Below, piece after piece: positions 53,781 to 63,841 of a DNA stretch of 64,000 nt (position 1 is its first letter; each line of letters opens with the position of its first letter). The notes under the pieces were generated by a model, which saw nothing but the letters and a program-made list of their open reading frames with translations, did no database searches and was not told where the DNA came from. The translations under genes were made by a program, and so were the position numbers. Source of the DNA: Chthoniobacteraceae bacterium (lineage in GTDB: Bacteria; Verrucomicrobiota; Verrucomicrobiia; Chthoniobacterales; Chthoniobacteraceae); NCBI GenBank assembly GCA_947476045.1, contig CANJNZ010000008.1, positions 21,406 to 85,405 of the forward strand, given 5' to 3'.

Positions 53781-54824
53781 ATGCGCCGGATTGTCTGTCT
53801 ATTGCTCGTCTTCATCGCCCGCCTCGCCAGCGCGGGGGATTGGACCGTGCATCAGGTCGGCGGACGCGACTATCTCGACATGGATAACATCGCGGATTTC
53901 TACGGGCTCAAAGAAGTCAAACGCACGGAGAAGGAAGTTACCGCAAGCTCTGGAGTGCGTAGCCTGCGAGCGACGCTGAATTCGCCGGATTTTTTCATCA
54001 ACAATCTCAAATTCATCCTCAGCTATCCTGCTGTGGAGCATGGCGGAAAAGTATGCATTTCTCGCATGGATCTCGTGAAGCTCATCGAGCCGGTAATGAG
54101 GCCGAGCAAAATCAAAAACGCGCAGCCAATTGATACGGTGGTGCTCGATGCCGGACACGGAGGTCACGACAACGGTGCGATGAGCCAGTGGGGCGCGGAG
54201 AAAACCTTCGCGCTCGATACCGTGCAGCGAGCGAGAGCGTTGCTTCAGGCTGCTGGATACAAAGTCGTGCTCACACGGAGTGATGACACGTTCATACCGC
54301 TCGATGATCGTGTGCGAATCGCGAACAAGTATCGCCGCGCGATTTTTATCGCCGTGCATTTCAACGCTGGTGGCTACGGCACTGGTGTTGAAACCTACAC
54401 GCTCGCACCACGCGGTGTTCCTTCGATGATGGCCGACGGTCCCTCCATCAGCGATTTCGTCGAGTGCGCGGGCCATGCACACGATGCCGAAAACATCGCG
54501 CTCGCGACGGCGACACATGCCGCGCTGGTGGTGAAGACGCGAATGTTTGATCGAGGGCTGAAGCGTGCGCGCTTCGTCGTCATTCGAGATCTCTCGATTC
54601 CCGGAGTGCTGATTGAGGGTGGTTTTCAGTCAAATCCCTACGACGCGAAATTCATTGCTACGCCTATCTATCGGCAGACGCTTGCGCAGGCGATTTTTTC
54701 AGCAGTTGAAAACTACAAGCGCGCCGTCGGAAACCAGCCCAAGGAGGAACGAGCCGCAGACCCTGAGCCGCCAAAGAAAATCCCGCTGAAACCCGAGCCC
54801 ATCGAGCCTCCGGCTTCCCAATGA
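53781..54824 (+). CDS. N-acetylmuramoyl-L-alanine amidase (Amidase_3)
   Basis: A 347-residue wall hydrolase with a signal peptide (1-18, ending ASAG). Residues 20-105 form a small domain like the copper-amine-oxidase N-terminal fold, probably for substrate or wall binding. The zinc amidase domain has His126 (DAGHGGHD), Glu140, His193 (VHFNAG) and Glu in LIEGGF. The tail is Pro/Lys-rich. ATG 53781 starts the signal peptide; the frame is open upstream to 53736. Confidence 0.9.
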   Translation: MRRIVCLLLVFIARLASAGDWTVHQVGGRDYLDMDNIADFYGLKEVKRTEKEVTASSGVRSLRATLNSPDFFINNLKFILSYPAVEHGGKVCISRMDLVKLIEPVMRPSKIKNAQPIDTVVLDAGHGGHDNGAMSQWGAEKTFALDTVQRARALLQAAGYKVVLTRSDDTFIPLDDRVRIANKYRRAIFIAVHFNAGGYGTGVETYTLAPRGVPSMMADGPSISDFVECAGHAHDAENIALATATHAALVVKTRMFDRGLKRARFVVIRDLSIPGVLIEGGFQSNPYDAKFIATPIYRQTLAQAIFSAVENYKRAVGNQPKEERAADPEPPKKIPLKPEPIEPPASQ

Positions 54825-54877
54825 GTCTCAGCGCGCTTGCACTTTGAAGCGCCATCCGCCTTTCATCCGAAACACCC

Positions 54878-55717
54878 GTGAAATCACCCAAAGCAAAACT
54901 CACCAAGCCAAACGAAGCGGCGCGTCCGATTGGCGTGTTTGATTCGGGCATAGGTGGACTGACAGTCGTTGCAGCGCTGCGGGAATTATTGCCGGGCGAG
55001 AGCATCTTTTACATCGGTGATACAGCGCGCGTTCCCTACGGCGGGAAGAGTCAGGCGACCATCGAGCGATATAGCGTGGAACTTGCGGGGCTGCTGCTTG
55101 CAGAACGTGCGAAGTGCATCGTGGTCGCGTGCAACACCGCGAGTGCGCTCGGTGTGCCTCAGTTGAAATCGGATTTGCGTGTTCCGGTGACTGGCGTGAT
55201 CGAGCCCGGCGCGCAGGCGGCGGTGAAGGCGACGCGAAGCGGCAAAATCGGCGTTATCGGCACAAGGGCGACGGTGAATAGCCGTGCTTACGAGCGTGCG
55301 ATTGAGGAATTGGACAGCGAATTGGAAGTTTTCAGCGAAGCGTGTCCACTTTTCGTTCCGCTCATCGAAGAAGGCTGGATCGAGGATGCCATCACCGACT
55401 CGGTTATTGCGCGCTATTTGGAAAAAATGCTGCGGCACGATGTGGACACGCTTGTTCTTGGATGCACGCACTACCCACTGCTGCGCGCTGCCATTCAGCG
55501 ATTCGTCGGACCGAAAATCACCCTCGTAGATTCCGCGCAGAACACCGCGCTCGCGGTGCGAAAACTTCTCAAACAACACAAACTCACCGCTCCAAAAAAG
55601 AGTGTTGGAAAACTGCAAGTGGCGCTCACGGATCAAAGCACGGGCTTCCTGCGAGTGGCAGAGCAGGCGCTCGATTTACAAGTCGGCGATGTGCTTTTGC
55701 GCACTGTGCAGAAGTGA
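54878..55717 (+). CDS. murI: Glutamate racemase
   Basis: MurI makes D-glutamate for peptidoglycan. The 279-residue protein has the catalytic Cys pair, Cys85 in ACNTAS and Cys196 in GCTHYP, with FDSGIGGLTV and DTARVPYGGKS at the N-terminus. It starts with GTG 54878. Following an amidase and the mre genes, it belongs to a wall-synthesis block. Confidence 0.95.
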   Translation: MKSPKAKLTKPNEAARPIGVFDSGIGGLTVVAALRELLPGESIFYIGDTARVPYGGKSQATIERYSVELAGLLLAERAKCIVVACNTASALGVPQLKSDLRVPVTGVIEPGAQAAVKATRSGKIGVIGTRATVNSRAYERAIEELDSELEVFSEACPLFVPLIEEGWIEDAITDSVIARYLEKMLRHDVDTLVLGCTHYPLLRAAIQRFVGPKITLVDSAQNTALAVRKLLKQHKLTAPKKSVGKLQVALTDQSTGFLRVAEQALDLQVGDVLLRTVQK

Positions 55718-55795
55718 TGACTGGCGAGGTAACGAAATATTTTCTCACAGCATGATTGCGCACGCCGCCTCTTTACCATAATCGCGCGCCCACAA

Positions 55796-57715
55796 ATGCA
55801 GCAGCAGAATTGGGACATATCAGCAGCAACGTCGCTCTATAACATAGATCGCTGGGGCGCCGGCTATTTTGGCATCAACGAAAAAGGCAACGTTCAGGTG
55901 TTTCCCACGCAGGACACACAGACACCGATAGACATCATGGAACTCGTCGCCGAGGCGAAAGAGCAGGGCCTCACTTTTCCAATGGTGCTGCGCTTTCAGG
56001 ATCTGCTGCGCCATCGCGTCGAGACGATCAACCGCGCATTTGCGAGCGCGATCGAGGAATTTAAGTATCAGGGCGTTTATCGCGGCGTGTTCCCGATCAA
56101 AGTGAATCAACTTCAGGAAGTCGTGGAGGAGATCATGGCGGCGGGGGAGGAGTTTCATTTCGGCATCGAGGCGGGCAGCAAGCCCGAGTTGCTCGCAGCG
56201 CTCGCCATTCATCGTGATCCAGAGTCGCTCATTATTTGCAACGGCTACAAGGACGCCACGTTCATTCAAAATGCGCTCATTGGCACGAAGCTCGGCAAGC
56301 GCGTCATCATGGTCGTGGAAAAGCTCGAGGAGCTTCAGCAAATTCTCGCAGTCTCCCGCGAGATGGGAGTCGAGCCGTGGATTGGAATGCGTGTGCGCTT
56401 GCTTGCGAAGGGCGCTGGTAAATGGGCGCTGAGCGGTGGCGAAAACGCGAAGTTCGGTCTGAGCACGGCGGAGCTACTAGCTGCCAGCGAGACCCTCCGT
56501 GAGGCTGGTCTCGGACATTGCTTGAAGCTCGTTCACTTCCATGTCGGCTCCCAAGTTCCCGACATCGGCACGGTGAAGCGTGCCGTCCGCGAAGCCGCGC
56601 GTTTTTATGCAAAGCTGTGCAAGCTCGGGCACGCCATCGGTTATCTCGATTGCGGCGGTGGTCTTGGTGTGGACTACGACGGTTCGCGCACGGCCTTCGA
56701 CAGCAGCACGAACTACTCGCTACAAGAATACGCACGCGATCTCGTCTGGAATATCATGGAGGTTTGCGATGACGAAAAAGTGGCGCATCCGACAATCGTC
56801 ACTGAAAGCGGACGCGCCATTGTCGCGCATCACAGTGTGCTCATCGTGGAGGCATTCGGCAGCATTGAGAAGGAACGCGAGACAGTCGTTACCGAACCAA
56901 AAGCGAATGATCCAAAACTCGTCGCCAGCATCTTTGAATTGAAACGCGGCATCACGCGGCAAAATCGCATGGAGACGCTCCATGATGCTCAGGAGGTGAA
57001 GGAAAAAGCGCAGGCGATGTTTGACCTCGGTCTGCTCGAACTCGACGCAAAGGCACGCATTGAAACCGTCTTCTGGCAAATCGCGCGCGCAGTGGTCGAG
57101 CACTCACAGGGGATGAAATTTCTCCCAGACGAAGTGAAGGAACTCGAGATCGCGCTTGCCGATCAATACGTCTGCAACTTCTCCGTTTTCCAATCCATGC
57201 TCGATCACTGGGCGCTCGGACAACTCTTCCCGATCATGCCCGTGCATCATCTCGATGTAGCGCCGGACAGGCAGGCCACTCTCGTGGACATCACCTGCGA
57301 CAGTGATGGAAAGGTGAGTAAATTCGTGGACCTGCAAGACGTGAAGGACACGCTCCCGCTCCATCGTCTCCAGCCCGGCCAGCCTTACTACATCGGCTGC
57401 TTTTTGATGGGCGCGTATCAGGACATCATGGGGGATTTTCACAATCTCTTCGGTCGCGTGAATGAGGCGCACGTCTTCCTCGATGAGGACGAAGAGTGCG
57501 GCTGGTATATCGAAGAAACGCTCGAAGGCAGCACCATCGCGAGTGTTTTGAGTATGACGCAGTGGGACGAAGCCGAGATGAACCGACTGATGAAGGCGCA
57601 GGTGGATGCGGCGATCAAAGGAGACCGCCTGAAGCCTGCCGAGGCGATCCGTTTACTGAATAGCTACGAAAAAGCACTCAAGGGATACACGTATCTGCAT
57701 TTTAACGGAAAGTAG
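55796..57715 (+). CDS. speA: Biosynthetic arginine decarboxylase
   Basis: SpeA converts arginine to agmatine in polyamine synthesis. The 639-residue PLP enzyme has the cofactor Lys102 in GVFPIKVNQLQ, and the conserved blocks LVHFHVGSQ, DCGGGLGVDYDG, VTESGRAIVAHH and LPLHRLQPGQPYYIG. It is full length. No speB or ornithine route gene is beside it. Confidence 0.94.
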   Translation: MQQQNWDISAATSLYNIDRWGAGYFGINEKGNVQVFPTQDTQTPIDIMELVAEAKEQGLTFPMVLRFQDLLRHRVETINRAFASAIEEFKYQGVYRGVFPIKVNQLQEVVEEIMAAGEEFHFGIEAGSKPELLAALAIHRDPESLIICNGYKDATFIQNALIGTKLGKRVIMVVEKLEELQQILAVSREMGVEPWIGMRVRLLAKGAGKWALSGGENAKFGLSTAELLAASETLREAGLGHCLKLVHFHVGSQVPDIGTVKRAVREAARFYAKLCKLGHAIGYLDCGGGLGVDYDGSRTAFDSSTNYSLQEYARDLVWNIMEVCDDEKVAHPTIVTESGRAIVAHHSVLIVEAFGSIEKERETVVTEPKANDPKLVASIFELKRGITRQNRMETLHDAQEVKEKAQAMFDLGLLELDAKARIETVFWQIARAVVEHSQGMKFLPDEVKELEIALADQYVCNFSVFQSMLDHWALGQLFPIMPVHHLDVAPDRQATLVDITCDSDGKVSKFVDLQDVKDTLPLHRLQPGQPYYIGCFLMGAYQDIMGDFHNLFGRVNEAHVFLDEDEECGWYIEETLEGSTIASVLSMTQWDEAEMNRLMKAQVDAAIKGDRLKPAEAIRLLNSYEKALKGYTYLHFNGK

Positions 57716-57723
57716 CGCATCGG

Positions 57724-57758
57724 TTGACACGCGCGCCCAGCTTTGGATAGTCGGCCAA
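57724..57758 (+). promoter_or_regulatory. Possible promoter giving a leaderless mRNA
   Basis: TTGACA (57724-57729) is a perfect -35. GATAGT (57746-57751) lies 16 bases on, a fair -10. Transcription would begin about at the ATG (57758) of the UVR-motif gene, leaving no leader; no ribosome site is visible. Confidence 0.4.
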
Positions 57759-58498
57759 TGAGTTTTGATCTGAGCGAACTGCTGCGCGACTGGCCTTACG
57801 AACCGGGGCAGCTTCAAGTGAGGAAAATCGAAGGTGCCGACGGGCGTCCCAAGATTCAGCTTCGGCTGGACATGGGCGTTCTCCAGATGGAGGTCACTGG
57901 CCGCCCGGACGGACAGACGCCCGAGGATTGCGAAAGCCTGCTCGATTTCCACCAGCAGCGCGCAAAAAATGTCGGTGCGGGTTTTCAACTCACGCCCGAA
58001 GAGATCGGCGACCTACAGGCCGAGGGTATTCAGTATTACCATCGCTATCTCGCATTCTTCCAAATGGGCGACTGGCAGGCCGTCGTGCGCGATACGAAGC
58101 GCAATCTCGATATGTTCACGTTTGTGGCGAAATATGCGCCCGCAGAGGAGCTGTCGTGGTCCGTGCAGCAGTTTCGTCCCTACGTGCTCATGATGAACAC
58201 GCGCGCCAAGGCGCATCTCGCGCTTGACAAGGAAGACATGGAATCCGCCATCGCGCTTGTGGAAAAAGGGATCGCAACCATCGAGCGTTTCCTGCGTGAT
58301 TCGGGGCATGACGATGAGGACGGCGACAATGCCGAGGCGACCAGTCTGCGTGAATGGCTCAAGGAACTGCGTGAAAAGAAACCGCTCAGCCCGGTCGAAA
58401 AACTCCGTCGTGAAATGGAGCAGGCGGTGCATGCGGAGCAATACGAACGTGCGGCGAAATTGCGTGATGAGATCAAGGCGATGCAGGCCAGCGAGTAA
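57758..58498 (+). CDS. UVR-motif protein, hypothetical
   Basis: A 246-residue soluble protein. The first 170 residues are helical and unfamiliar (FDLSELLRDWPYEPGQLQVRK; IQYYHRYLAFFQMGDW). The last 35 form a UVR domain like those of UvrB and UvrC (EKLRREMEQAVHAEQYERAAKLRDEIK, described in parts), which mediates protein-protein contacts. Such proteins are common in Verrucomicrobia with no assigned role. It starts at ATG 57758. Confidence 0.8.
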   Translation: MSFDLSELLRDWPYEPGQLQVRKIEGADGRPKIQLRLDMGVLQMEVTGRPDGQTPEDCESLLDFHQQRAKNVGAGFQLTPEEIGDLQAEGIQYYHRYLAFFQMGDWQAVVRDTKRNLDMFTFVAKYAPAEELSWSVQQFRPYVLMMNTRAKAHLALDKEDMESAIALVEKGIATIERFLRDSGHDDEDGDNAEATSLREWLKELREKKPLSPVEKLRREMEQAVHAEQYERAAKLRDEIKAMQASE

Positions 58499-58574
58499 GT
58501 TGCCGGGCATCGGCGGAAATACGCGGCGATTCGTGCTTGGCGTCCACAAGACAAGCCCGATACACGCAGCGCAG

Positions 58575-60449
58575 ATGTTCAACGGAATCACTCGCGCACT
58601 ATGCCTGCTGGCGACGCTCTTACTTGCGTCGTGCGATAATGATCCGCATCCAAAGGCGCTTGTTGAGCACGGCAGGGACGGTGGAGCGCCTCTGGTCCGA
58701 TACACCTACCAAACCGAAGCACCACGCTCGCTCGACCCACAGGAGGCTTACGACCAGATGAGCCGCCGTGTGCTGGAGCCGGTCTATGACTGCCTGCTGG
58801 AGTATCATCCATTCAAGACAGACCCCTACGAATTGATGCCCTGCATGCTAGAAGCGATGCCTGGAAAACAGGCTGCTGCCGATGGCGGGGTGACTTATCT
58901 ATGTCGTCTTAAAAAAGGAATTTTCTTCCACGACGATCCGTGTTTTCCCGGCGGCAAGGGGCGCGAAGTGACTGCGGCTGATGTGCGCTACACGTGGCAA
59001 CGGATCGCCGATCCAAAAACGGAATGCCCCGTTCTTTCCTCGCTGTGGGAGTATCTTGTCGGGATGAAAGGTGCTAACGAGGCAGCGCAAAAGAACGGTG
59101 GTAAATTCGACTACGCAGCTCCTTTTCCAGCATTTGAGGTCGTGGATTCGCACACGTTCAAGGTGCATCTCATGAAGCCGTATCCGCAGATCATTTACTG
59201 GATGGCGATGCACTTCACCTGCCCGGTCGCCCGAGAGGCGGTGGAATTTTACGATGGTGAAAAGCACGACGGAAAAAGGCGTGAGCGGTTCAAGTGGCAC
59301 CCGGTCGGCACGGGGCCGTTTCGCTACGTTCACGAGAAGAGTGATCACGACAACAACTTCCGCCTCGTGCGAAATGAGCGCTACATCACGACAAAATTTC
59401 CGACCGAAGGATGGGAGCCCAAGCGTGACTCCGCTTGTCGTCCGCTTGCCGGCAAGCCGCTGCCGATTATTGATGAAGTGCAAATCCGCATCCTGCGGGA
59501 GCCGACTCCCGCATGGTTGCTCACCAAGCAGGGCTACCTCGATAGTTTCGGCGTAAGCACCGACGCCTATACGACTGTCGTGACGGCGACGCATGAACTC
59601 ACGCCCGAATTAATCGCACGCGGAGTGAGTCTGGAAAAGGACGTGGACGTGTCCACTTTCTACACGAGCATCAACATGGACGACCCGCTGCTCGGGAAAA
59701 ATAAAAAGCTCCGCCAGGCGCTCGCCTGTGCGACGGACGCAGCCACGCAGAACGAAATTTTCTTCAACGGTGTGCGCGAGGTCGCGCAGCAGATCATCCC
59801 TCCGGGATTTGCCGGCTTTCGGAAGGATTATCGCAATCCGATGAGCTTCGACCTCGCCCGCGCAAAGCAACTCATCGCAGAGGCGGGTTACCCCGGAGGG
59901 ATCGATCCAAAAACCGGACGTCCGCTGGAGCTGGTGCTGGATACGAGCGCGAGTGGATCGGATCAGCGGATGATGACAGAATTTGAACAGAAGTGTTTTG
60001 AAAAACTCGGCATCAAAGTGAGCGTCATCGAAAACACCTTCGCGAAAAAGATTGAGAAGGAGGACAAAGGGAACTTCCAAATATCGAGCCTGACAGGATG
60101 GGGCGCTGACTACCCTGATCCCGAAAACTTCTTCATGCTATTTTACAGCAAGAATTTTCCGCCCGAGGGCAAGAATATCTCCCGCTACAACAGTGCAGAG
60201 TTCGACAAACTCTACGAGCAAATGGCCACGATGGACCCCAGCCCTGAGCGCCTCGCCATTGCTTATAAAATGGTGGACATGCTCAACGACGATTGTCCGA
60301 TTATCCTCACCAACCACAAAGCCTTCTACTCGCTCGTCCAGCCCTGGGCGCCCCGCACGCACAACAACATGATGCTCGAAGGCGGCATCAAATACCTCTG
60401 GCTCGATCCGGCGCTTCGTGAAAAAAAGCGCGCCGAGTGGAATCGCTGA
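58575..60449 (+). CDS. oppA: Oligopeptide-binding lipoprotein (SBP family 5)
   Basis: A 624-residue extracellular binding protein with a lipobox LASC (residues 16-20). The family pattern is clear: PRSLDPQEAYDQMSRRVLEPVYDCL, FHDDPCFPGGKGREVTAADVRYTW, GTGPF, and the C-terminal NFFMLFYSKNFPP. It delivers peptides to the permeases that follow directly. The product is longer than E. coli OppA. Confidence 0.9.
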   Translation: MFNGITRALCLLATLLLASCDNDPHPKALVEHGRDGGAPLVRYTYQTEAPRSLDPQEAYDQMSRRVLEPVYDCLLEYHPFKTDPYELMPCMLEAMPGKQAAADGGVTYLCRLKKGIFFHDDPCFPGGKGREVTAADVRYTWQRIADPKTECPVLSSLWEYLVGMKGANEAAQKNGGKFDYAAPFPAFEVVDSHTFKVHLMKPYPQIIYWMAMHFTCPVAREAVEFYDGEKHDGKRRERFKWHPVGTGPFRYVHEKSDHDNNFRLVRNERYITTKFPTEGWEPKRDSACRPLAGKPLPIIDEVQIRILREPTPAWLLTKQGYLDSFGVSTDAYTTVVTATHELTPELIARGVSLEKDVDVSTFYTSINMDDPLLGKNKKLRQALACATDAATQNEIFFNGVREVAQQIIPPGFAGFRKDYRNPMSFDLARAKQLIAEAGYPGGIDPKTGRPLELVLDTSASGSDQRMMTEFEQKCFEKLGIKVSVIENTFAKKIEKEDKGNFQISSLTGWGADYPDPENFFMLFYSKNFPPEGKNISRYNSAEFDKLYEQMATMDPSPERLAIAYKMVDMLNDDCPIILTNHKAFYSLVQPWAPRTHNNMMLEGGIKYLWLDPALREKKRAEWNR

Positions 60450-60450
60450 C

Positions 60451-61449
60451 ATGATCGCCTACATCATCCGCCGCCTGCTTTACGTGCTCCCGATTGTCTT
60501 CGGCGTGATGCTGATCACTTTCATCCTCTTCTTCGTCATGCAGACGCGCGAGACGATGGCCAAGGCACAGCTCGGTCCACGCGCCAAGCCGGCGGAGGTA
60601 AAAAACTGGCTGCACGAACGTGGCTACGACAAGCCAGTGGTCATCAATGCGGCATGGGCCGATCCTGCGTATCATCACACTGACCAGCCGTGGTGGGATT
60701 CCATTTTCATCAACCAGATGAAAAACTTCGCCACCTTCGAACTTGGTGAGTCGGATTTCAACCGCGAGCCAATCGGCGAGAAAATCAAATCTGGCATGGT
60801 TCCATCACTAATGATCACCGTGCCCGCGATGTTTGTTGGTCTCTTTCTCGCAGTGGCTCTCGCGCTCGTGCAGGTTCTCTACCGCGCTTCGGCGTTGGAT
60901 ACCGGAATGACTGTCGCGTGCGCGGTTTTGATGAGCATCGTGCCGATGGCCTACATTATTTCGGCTCAGAATCTCATGGCGATTACGCTGAAATGGCTCC
61001 CGGCATTCGGCTTCGATTTGCAAGGGTGGGGAACAATTCGTTTTCTCATGCTCCCAGTCAGCGTCATGGCGGTGATTTATCTCGGTTCGGATGTTCGCCT
61101 TTACCGCTCCATCTTTCTCGAAGAAATCGCACAGGACTATGTCCGCACCGCGCAGGCAAAGGGCGTGAGCGGGCGTGGCGTGCTCTTCAAACATGTGCTG
61201 AAAAACGGGGCGATTTCCCTCATCACGCTCGTCGTTGCTCATCTGCCACTGCTCATCATGGGCTCGCTGCTCATCGAGAATTTCTTCGGCATTCCAGGCC
61301 TTGGCGGACTCGTGGTGAACGCCATCCAAAAGCAGGACTTCGCCATCGTGCGCGCTGCTGTCTTCATCGGCTCGCTGCTCTATCTTTTCGGCCTGCTCCT
61401 CACTGACATCTGCTACGCGGTGGCAGACCCTCGCATCCGCCTTAGCTGA
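60451..61449 (+). CDS. oppB: Oligopeptide ABC transporter permease (OppB type)
   Basis: A 332-residue permease with six helices (MIAYIIRRLLYVLPIVFGVMLITF at the N-terminus) and the EAA loop at about 232-260 (EEIAQDYVRTAQAKGVSGRGVLFKHVLKNG, described in parts). The periplasmic loop after helix 1 is long (about residues 28-115), as in OppB. It starts at ATG 60451, one base after the oppA stop. Confidence 0.92.
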   Translation: MIAYIIRRLLYVLPIVFGVMLITFILFFVMQTRETMAKAQLGPRAKPAEVKNWLHERGYDKPVVINAAWADPAYHHTDQPWWDSIFINQMKNFATFELGESDFNREPIGEKIKSGMVPSLMITVPAMFVGLFLAVALALVQVLYRASALDTGMTVACAVLMSIVPMAYIISAQNLMAITLKWLPAFGFDLQGWGTIRFLMLPVSVMAVIYLGSDVRLYRSIFLEEIAQDYVRTAQAKGVSGRGVLFKHVLKNGAISLITLVVAHLPLLIMGSLLIENFFGIPGLGGLVVNAIQKQDFAIVRAAVFIGSLLYLFGLLLTDICYAVADPRIRLS

Positions 61450-61452
61450 ACC

Positions 61453-62547
61453 ATGGCTGACCAATCCATCTTTTCAAAATTCAGTGAGTGGTTCGAGCAG
61501 CCTTTCGTGCAGAACACCGTTGTCGTGATGGGGGTGGTCGGGATTGCAGCGGTCATTTGGATGGGTTCAAAAAATGAGCAATGGCGTATCGCGTTCCAGC
61601 GTTTCCGTCGCGACCGAATCGGCATATTCGCGGGCGTCATCATCGCCATCTACCTGCTCATTGGCGCACTGGAAATCATCCGTATCCCAAGCAAGGAGGG
61701 ACAGTCCACAAGCGCGCTCGGCTGGATTTTTCGCAGCGTCCCGCAGGAGCGCAGCTACAGTGCGCCTTTTGGAAAAATACAACTGGGGCAGGACGGTGAG
61801 TATGCAGCAGCGCTGGCAAGTGGCGACCCGGTGAAGATCAAAGCCGCTGAGCGCTACCGTGTCGTCGGCACGCATCTCCTCGGCACCAACGCGCTCGGCA
61901 ACGATACACTCGTGGAAACGCTTCGTGCGTGCAAAACCGCACTGCTGCTCGGCGGTGTCACCAGCGTCATCTACATCGTGCTCGGCACATTGCTCGGTCT
62001 AGCTGCGGGATACTTCCGCCGATGGGTGGATGACGTCATCACCTACGTCTATTCCACACTCGCCAGCATCCCGCAGATTTTGCTGCTCGTCTCCATGCTG
62101 CTCGTGCTCGGAAAAGGCATCCTGCCCATGGCCATCGCGCTGGGCATCACCATGTGGGTGGATCTTTGCCGACTCATCCGTGGTGAGACGATGCGGCAGG
62201 CGGAGCGCACCTACGTCACCGCTGCGCGGGCGCTGGGCCAGAGCACTTGGAACATCCTCATCCGGCACCTGCTGCCAAATGTTATGCACCTCGTGTTGAT
62301 TAAATTTGTCCTCGGCTTCAGTGGCATCGTGCTCGCCGAAGCCATCCTCAGCTACCTCGGAGTTGGCTCGCCCATCGGCACGCCAAGTTGGGGTGTGATG
62401 ATTGATGGTGCGCGCAACGAATTTAGCCGCGAGCCACTCGTTTGGTGGAACCTCACCGCCGCCACCACCGCGCTTTTCGGCCTCGTCCTTTCGCTCAACC
62501 TGCTCGGTGACGCGCTCCGCCGCGCCTTCGATCCCAAACGCTCCTGA
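61453..62547 (+). CDS. oppC: Oligopeptide ABC transporter permease (OppC type)
   Basis: A 364-residue permease with six or seven helices and an extra N-terminal stretch. The usual GTDxxGRD segment reads GTNALGNDTLVETL. The EAA motif is ARALGQSTWNILIRHLLPNV. It follows oppB by 3 bases and precedes the ATPase by 3, so the operon is tightly coupled. Confidence 0.92.
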   Translation: MADQSIFSKFSEWFEQPFVQNTVVVMGVVGIAAVIWMGSKNEQWRIAFQRFRRDRIGIFAGVIIAIYLLIGALEIIRIPSKEGQSTSALGWIFRSVPQERSYSAPFGKIQLGQDGEYAAALASGDPVKIKAAERYRVVGTHLLGTNALGNDTLVETLRACKTALLLGGVTSVIYIVLGTLLGLAAGYFRRWVDDVITYVYSTLASIPQILLLVSMLLVLGKGILPMAIALGITMWVDLCRLIRGETMRQAERTYVTAARALGQSTWNILIRHLLPNVMHLVLIKFVLGFSGIVLAEAILSYLGVGSPIGTPSWGVMIDGARNEFSREPLVWWNLTAATTALFGLVLSLNLLGDALRRAFDPKRS

Positions 62548-62550
62548 CCC

Positions 62551-63390
62551 ATGTCACTTCTCGAAATTCGCAATCTCGGCATTCATTTTCACACGGAAAA
62601 CGGTGTCGTCGAAGCCGTCAAAGGCATCAGTATCAAACTCGAAAAAGGCGAGACCCTCGCCATCGTCGGCGAGAGTGGTAGTGGAAAAAGCGTCACCGGC
62701 CTCGCACTCACGCGCCTTCTTCCGGAGCCGCCCGCGCGCTACGTTAGCGGGGAAATTCTCCTCGATGGGCGCGACGTTTTGAAAATGAAAGGCGACGAAC
62801 TGCGCAAGCTGCGCGGTAAACGGATCGCCTACGTGTTCCAAGAGCCGAGCACTTCGTTGAACCCGGTCTTCACCATCCGCAGTCAAATCGCCGAGGCGCT
62901 GAAGCTCCATCGCCCCGAGGTGAAGGATCTCGACGCAGAAATCATCAAGTGCCTCGACCTCGTCGGCATCACCAACCCTGCGCAACGTCTGCACGATTAT
63001 CCGCATCAACTCAGCGGCGGGATGCAGCAGCGCGTGATGATCGCCATGGCCCTCGCCTGCCAGCCCGACCTGCTCGTTGCAGACGAACCTACCACCGCGC
63101 TCGACGTGACCATTCAGGCGCAAATCATGGATCAATTCCGCGACCTGCGGAGCAAGTTGCACATGGCCGTGATCCTCATCACCCACAATTTCGGAATCAT
63201 TAGTAACTTCGCCGACAAAGTCGCCGTGATGTTTCGTGGAAAAATCGTCGAATACGGTCCCACCGCCGAAGTGCTCCGCAACCCGCAGCACGCATACACC
63301 AAAGCGCTCATCCAGTGCATCCCGCGCCTCGGCGCCCGCCAGCACCGCCTCGTCACTATTGACCACGCAGCGTTGGAAGCAGCGTCGTAG
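62551..63390 (+). CDS. oppD: Oligopeptide ABC transporter ATPase (OppD type, short)
   Basis: A 279-residue ATPase with Walker A (GESGSGKS), signature LSGGMQQR, Walker B ([12 protein letters not shown]) and switch His (LITHNFG). It stops after [17 protein letters not shown], before the Cys-rich C-terminal region (PxGCxFxxRC) that usual OppD proteins carry. No oppF follows. It may work alone or with an ATPase elsewhere. Confidence 0.9.
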   Translation: MSLLEIRNLGIHFHTENGVVEAVKGISIKLEKGETLAIVGESGSGKSVTGLALTRLLPEPPARYVSGEILLDGRDVLKMKGDELRKLRGKRIAYVFQEPSTSLNPVFTIRSQIAEALKLHRPEVKDLDAEIIKCLDLVGITNPAQRLHDYPHQLSGGMQQRVMIAMALACQPDLLVADEPTTALDVTIQAQIMDQFRDLRSKLHMAVILITHNFGIISNFADKVAVMFRGKIVEYGPTAEVLRNPQHAYTKALIQCIPRLGARQHRLVTIDHAALEAAS

Positions 63391-63421
63391 TATCAAGAGA
63401 TAGTGCTGATGTTTTCCGGTA

Positions 63422-63841
63422 ATGAGTGCGCACACAGCTAGCTTCACCGTCCGCACGCGAGGGCAGGGCACTGCGGAAATCACCGATGAGGTCGCACGCA
63501 TCGTGCGGGAGAGCGGCATTCGCACGGGGCTTTGCACGGTTTTCATCCAGCACACGAGCGCATCGCTGATCATCTATGAAAATGCGGACCCGACGGCGCG
63601 GACGGACTTGCACGAGTATTTCACCCGACTCGTGCCGGAGGATGAGGATTATTTCGTCCACACCGCCGAAGGACCGGACGATATGCCATCGCACATCCGC
63701 ATGGTGCTTACACGGACGAGCGAAAGCATCCCGATCTCAGCCGCACGCCTCACACTCGGGACATGGCAGGGGATATTCCTTTTCGAGCACCGACGCGCGC
63801 CACACACCCGCGCCATCGTGGTGAGCGTTGTTGGTGAGTGA
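63422..63841 (+). CDS. YjbQ family protein (secondary thiamine-phosphate synthase-like)
   Basis: A 139-residue protein with the family signature IQHTSASLIIYENADP and the conserved His/Asp positions in DLHEYFTRLVPEDEDYFVH. YjbQ proteins show weak thiamine-phosphate synthase activity in complementation tests; their true role is unclear. A weak hairpin (ATGCTC/GAGCAT, 63841-63860) follows the stop. Confidence 0.88.
   Translation: MSAHTASFTVRTRGQGTAEITDEVARIVRESGIRTGLCTVFIQHTSASLIIYENADPTARTDLHEYFTRLVPEDEDYFVHTAEGPDDMPSHIRMVLTRTSESIPISAARLTLGTWQGIFLFEHRRAPHTRAIVVSVVGE

Noticed and set aside
52595..53815. 406-residue minus-strand ORF
   Set aside because: Antisense to the RNase G/E gene, without family features.
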